Shown here piece after piece: positions 7,128-8,341 of a stretch of 8,341 bases of DNA (its first letter is position 1; the number at the start of each line of letters is the position of its first letter). The translations under genes and the position numbers were made by a program. Source of the DNA: DATDCV01 sp036524155. Lineage in GTDB: Bacteria > Verrucomicrobiota > Verrucomicrobiia > Limisphaerales > UBA8199. Below the pieces are notes generated by a model that made no database searches, was not told the origin of the DNA, and was given only the letters and a program-made list of their open reading frames with translations. Location of the stretch: the NCBI GenBank assembly GCA_036524155.1, contig DATDCV010000747.1, positions 1 to 8,341 on the forward strand, written 5' to 3'.

Positions 7128-7880
7128 ATGGGGACCACTTCGCACATTTCGGAGACCCCAACCCCGCCTCAAGCTCGGTTCGTCACGACTCATTGGTCGG
7201 TTGTGTTGTCCGCCTCCGACCCGAGTTCTCCGCGAGCCATGGAGGCCCTCGAAGACCTTTGTCGTACCTATTGGTATCCACTTTATGTGTGGGTCCGGCG
7301 GAAGGGCTTCTCCCCCTCGGACGCCGAAGACCTGACCCAGACATTTTTTGCGCGGTTGCTGAATGAACAGTTCGTCGCGTCCGCTGACCGGGAGAAGGGT
7401 CGCTTTCGCACGTTTTTGCTGACCCGCCTTTGCCACTTTCTGGCCGACGAATGGGACCGGCTGAAAGCCCAGAAGCGCGGCGGCGCCAGGCAGGTGATCC
7501 CGCTGGAAAGCGGTACCGCGGAGACGCGTTATCAGCTCGAGCCGGCGGACTCGCGTTCCCCCGACAAGCTATTCGAATATCGCTGGGCGGTGACCCTGCT
7601 GGAGCGGGTCTTCGAGCGGTTGCGCCGGGAATATGAAGCCGACGGCAACGCGGCCCTGTTCAACGAACTCAAGAACTGTCTGGCTCAGCCACGCGCTGCC
7701 GTGCCCTACGCCGAAGCGAGCAACCGCCTGGACATCAGCGAAGGGGCGTTGCGCGTGGCGGTCCATCGCTTGCGCCAGCGCTACCGCAAGCTGTTGCGCG
7801 CGGAAATCGCTGAGACCGTCTCCGGCTCGGGGGAAATCGAGGAGGAGCTGCGGTACCTCCTCCGCGTGCTGGCCGGCTGA
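7128..7880 (+). CDS. Sigma-70 family (ECF-like) RNA polymerase sigma factor
   Basis: This is a 250-residue alternative sigma factor. The N-terminus carries FVTTHWSVVLSA (18-29), the opening of a sigma class common in Verrucomicrobiota and Planctomycetota. Region 2 covers about 36-119: ALEDLCRTYWYPLYVWVRRK, then SDAEDLTQTFFARLL (64-78, region 2.2, core polymerase binding), then GRFRTFLLTRLCHFLADEWD (91-110), which should melt and read the -10 element. A linker of about 70 residues, longer than usual for ECF factors, leads to region 4 at about 193-231, where SNRLDISEGALRVAVHRLRQ (198-217) is the helix-turn-helix for the -35 element. A short acidic tail (about 234-250) follows. Region 3 is absent, as in ECF factors. 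The start is ATG 7128, 56 bp after the Omp85 gene. No anti-sigma gene is seen; the Ser/Thr kinase directly downstream is the likely regulatory partner, a pairing known for such sigma factors. Target promoters are unknown. Confidence 0.9.
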   Translation: MGTTSHISETPTPPQARFVTTHWSVVLSASDPSSPRAMEALEDLCRTYWYPLYVWVRRKGFSPSDAEDLTQTFFARLLNEQFVASADREKGRFRTFLLTRLCHFLADEWDRLKAQKRGGARQVIPLESGTAETRYQLEPADSRSPDKLFEYRWAVTLLERVFERLRREYEADGNAALFNELKNCLAQPRAAVPYAEASNRLDISEGALRVAVHRLRQRYRKLLRAEIAETVSGSGEIEEELRYLLRVLAG

Positions 7881-7907
7881 AAAACTGTAACAACCGCGCA
7901 GTTTTTC
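7879..7907 (+). terminator. Perfect 9-bp inverted repeat between sigma factor and kinase genes
   Basis: GAAAAACTG (7879-7887) and CAGTTTTTC (7899-7907) pair perfectly around an 11-nt loop. The left arm includes the last two bases of the sigma-factor stop codon. The right arm carries the T-run TTTTT (7902-7906), so the structure resembles a weak, AT-rich intrinsic terminator or attenuator that could lower read-through into the kinase gene. The stem is A/T-rich and the T-run lies within rather than after it, which is not the standard layout. It may instead be a protein binding site, since it overlaps a candidate promoter. Confidence 0.35.
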
Positions 7908-7913
7908 CGCATA
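7886..7913 (+). promoter_or_regulatory. Candidate ECF-type promoter for the kinase gene
   Basis: TGTAAC (7886-7891) resembles ECF -35 elements, which usually contain an AAC core. It is followed after 16 nt by CGCATA (7908-7913), a possible -10. A transcript from here would start only a few bases before ATG 7925 and be almost leaderless. Its position right after the sigma gene would suit control of the kinase by the encoded sigma factor. This is pattern matching by eye with no conserved copies to compare, so it is weak. Confidence 0.2.
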
Positions 7914-7924
7914 GATCAGTAGGA

Positions 7925-8341
7925 ATGAATACATCACGCACTTGTCCGCAGTGCGGCGAGGCTGTCGCCCCTAACGGGCTGGACGGGCTCTGCCCGGAGT
8001 GCATGATGAAGGTGGGGCTGGAAACGCAGGGCGGAGCAGCAGACTCGGGAACTTCGCAACCAAGTCCCCCGCCGCCGCTGGCGGACGTTGCCAGGCTCTT
8101 TCCTCAGCTCGAAATCCTCGAATACCTCGGCCGTGGCGGCATGGGAGCGGTCTACAAAGCACGGCAGCCGCGTCTGGACCGGTTGGTGGCGCTCAAGATC
8201 ATCATACCCGGATCCGATCAGGCCCGCGATGCGCACTTTGCCGAGCGGTTCGAGCGCGAAGCCCGCACCCTCGCGAAGCTGAACCATCCGAATATCGTCA
8301 CGGTCTACGACTTCGGCGAGGCGGGGAACCTGCCTTATTTC
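7925..8341 (+). CDS. Hanks-type Ser/Thr protein kinase with N-terminal zinc ribbon, 5' part only
   Basis: The first 139 residues are present and the frame is open to the window edge. Residues 7-26 form a four-cysteine zinc ribbon, CPQCG then CPEC (Cys7, Cys10, Cys23, Cys26). A Ser/Pro-rich linker (40-52) leads to the kinase domain, starting near 62. The glycine-rich ATP loop is LGRGGMGAVYKA (68-79). The ATP-anchoring lysine is Lys91 in VALKII. The helix-C glutamate is probably Glu112 in RFEREARTLAKLNHPNIV (108-125). The catalytic loop, activation segment and any C-terminal sensor domain lie outside the window. The family phosphorylates Ser/Thr on target proteins. Zinc-ribbon kinases directly after an ECF-like sigma gene are a recurring pair in Verrucomicrobiota and Planctomycetota, so the sigma factor is a plausible target. 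ATG 7925 keeps the full zinc ribbon; its AGGA sits with no spacing before the ATG, which is unusual. ATG 8003 would remove all four cysteines. Confidence 0.9.
   Translation, partial: MNTSRTCPQCGEAVAPNGLDGLCPECMMKVGLETQGGAADSGTSQPSPPPPLADVARLFPQLEILEYLGRGGMGAVYKARQPRLDRLVALKIIIPGSDQARDAHFAERFEREARTLAKLNHPNIVTVYDFGEAGNLPYF

Overview
The window is high-GC bacterial DNA with every supportable gene on the + strand. The encoded proteins show a Gram-negative envelope: an Omp85 outer-membrane barrel, a TamB-like protein and a Tol-type beta-propeller. An ECF-type sigma factor stands directly before a Ser/Thr kinase with an N-terminal zinc ribbon, and there is an intergenic block of GC-rich hairpins. 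Together these point to Verrucomicrobiota, perhaps the Pedosphaera/Limisphaera side; Planctomycetota or Acidobacteriota are less likely alternatives. The taxonomic call is inference from gene style, not from a marker gene.

Layout. (1) 1-209 is the 3' end of a TolB-like (PD40/WD40-like) propeller protein. (2) 230-1003 is a small membrane-anchored protein of unknown function, resembling DUF4230-type proteins. (3) 1004-1201 is intergenic. It holds a compact 106-bp element at 1021-1126, made of four tandem hairpins between imperfect terminal inverted repeats, and then a small dyad before the next gene. (4) 1202-4900 encodes a TamB-like protein (1232 aa), and 4879-7071 encodes an Omp85/TamA-like outer-membrane protein (730 aa). 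The two overlap by 22 bp and form a clear translocation and assembly module in tamB-tamA order. (5) 7128-7880 is a sigma-70 family (ECF-like) sigma factor, followed 44 bp later by the 5' part of a Hanks-type Ser/Thr kinase that runs off the window at 8341. The 44-bp gap holds a 9-bp perfect inverted repeat and a possible ECF-type promoter.

How the genes work together. TamB and the Omp85 protein should act as one machine: TamB anchored in the inner membrane and spanning the periplasm, the barrel in the outer membrane, handling outer-membrane protein insertion and/or lipid transfer. The sigma factor and kinase look like a separate signalling pair, with the kinase a plausible regulator of the sigma factor because no anti-sigma gene is visible. 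Whether this pair controls the envelope genes cannot be read from the sequence. No CRISPR array, tRNA, rRNA, insertion sequence or phage gene was seen. I found no clearly new multi-gene system. The least explained items are the four-hairpin element, the orphan membrane protein and the regulatory structures around the sigma/kinase pair.
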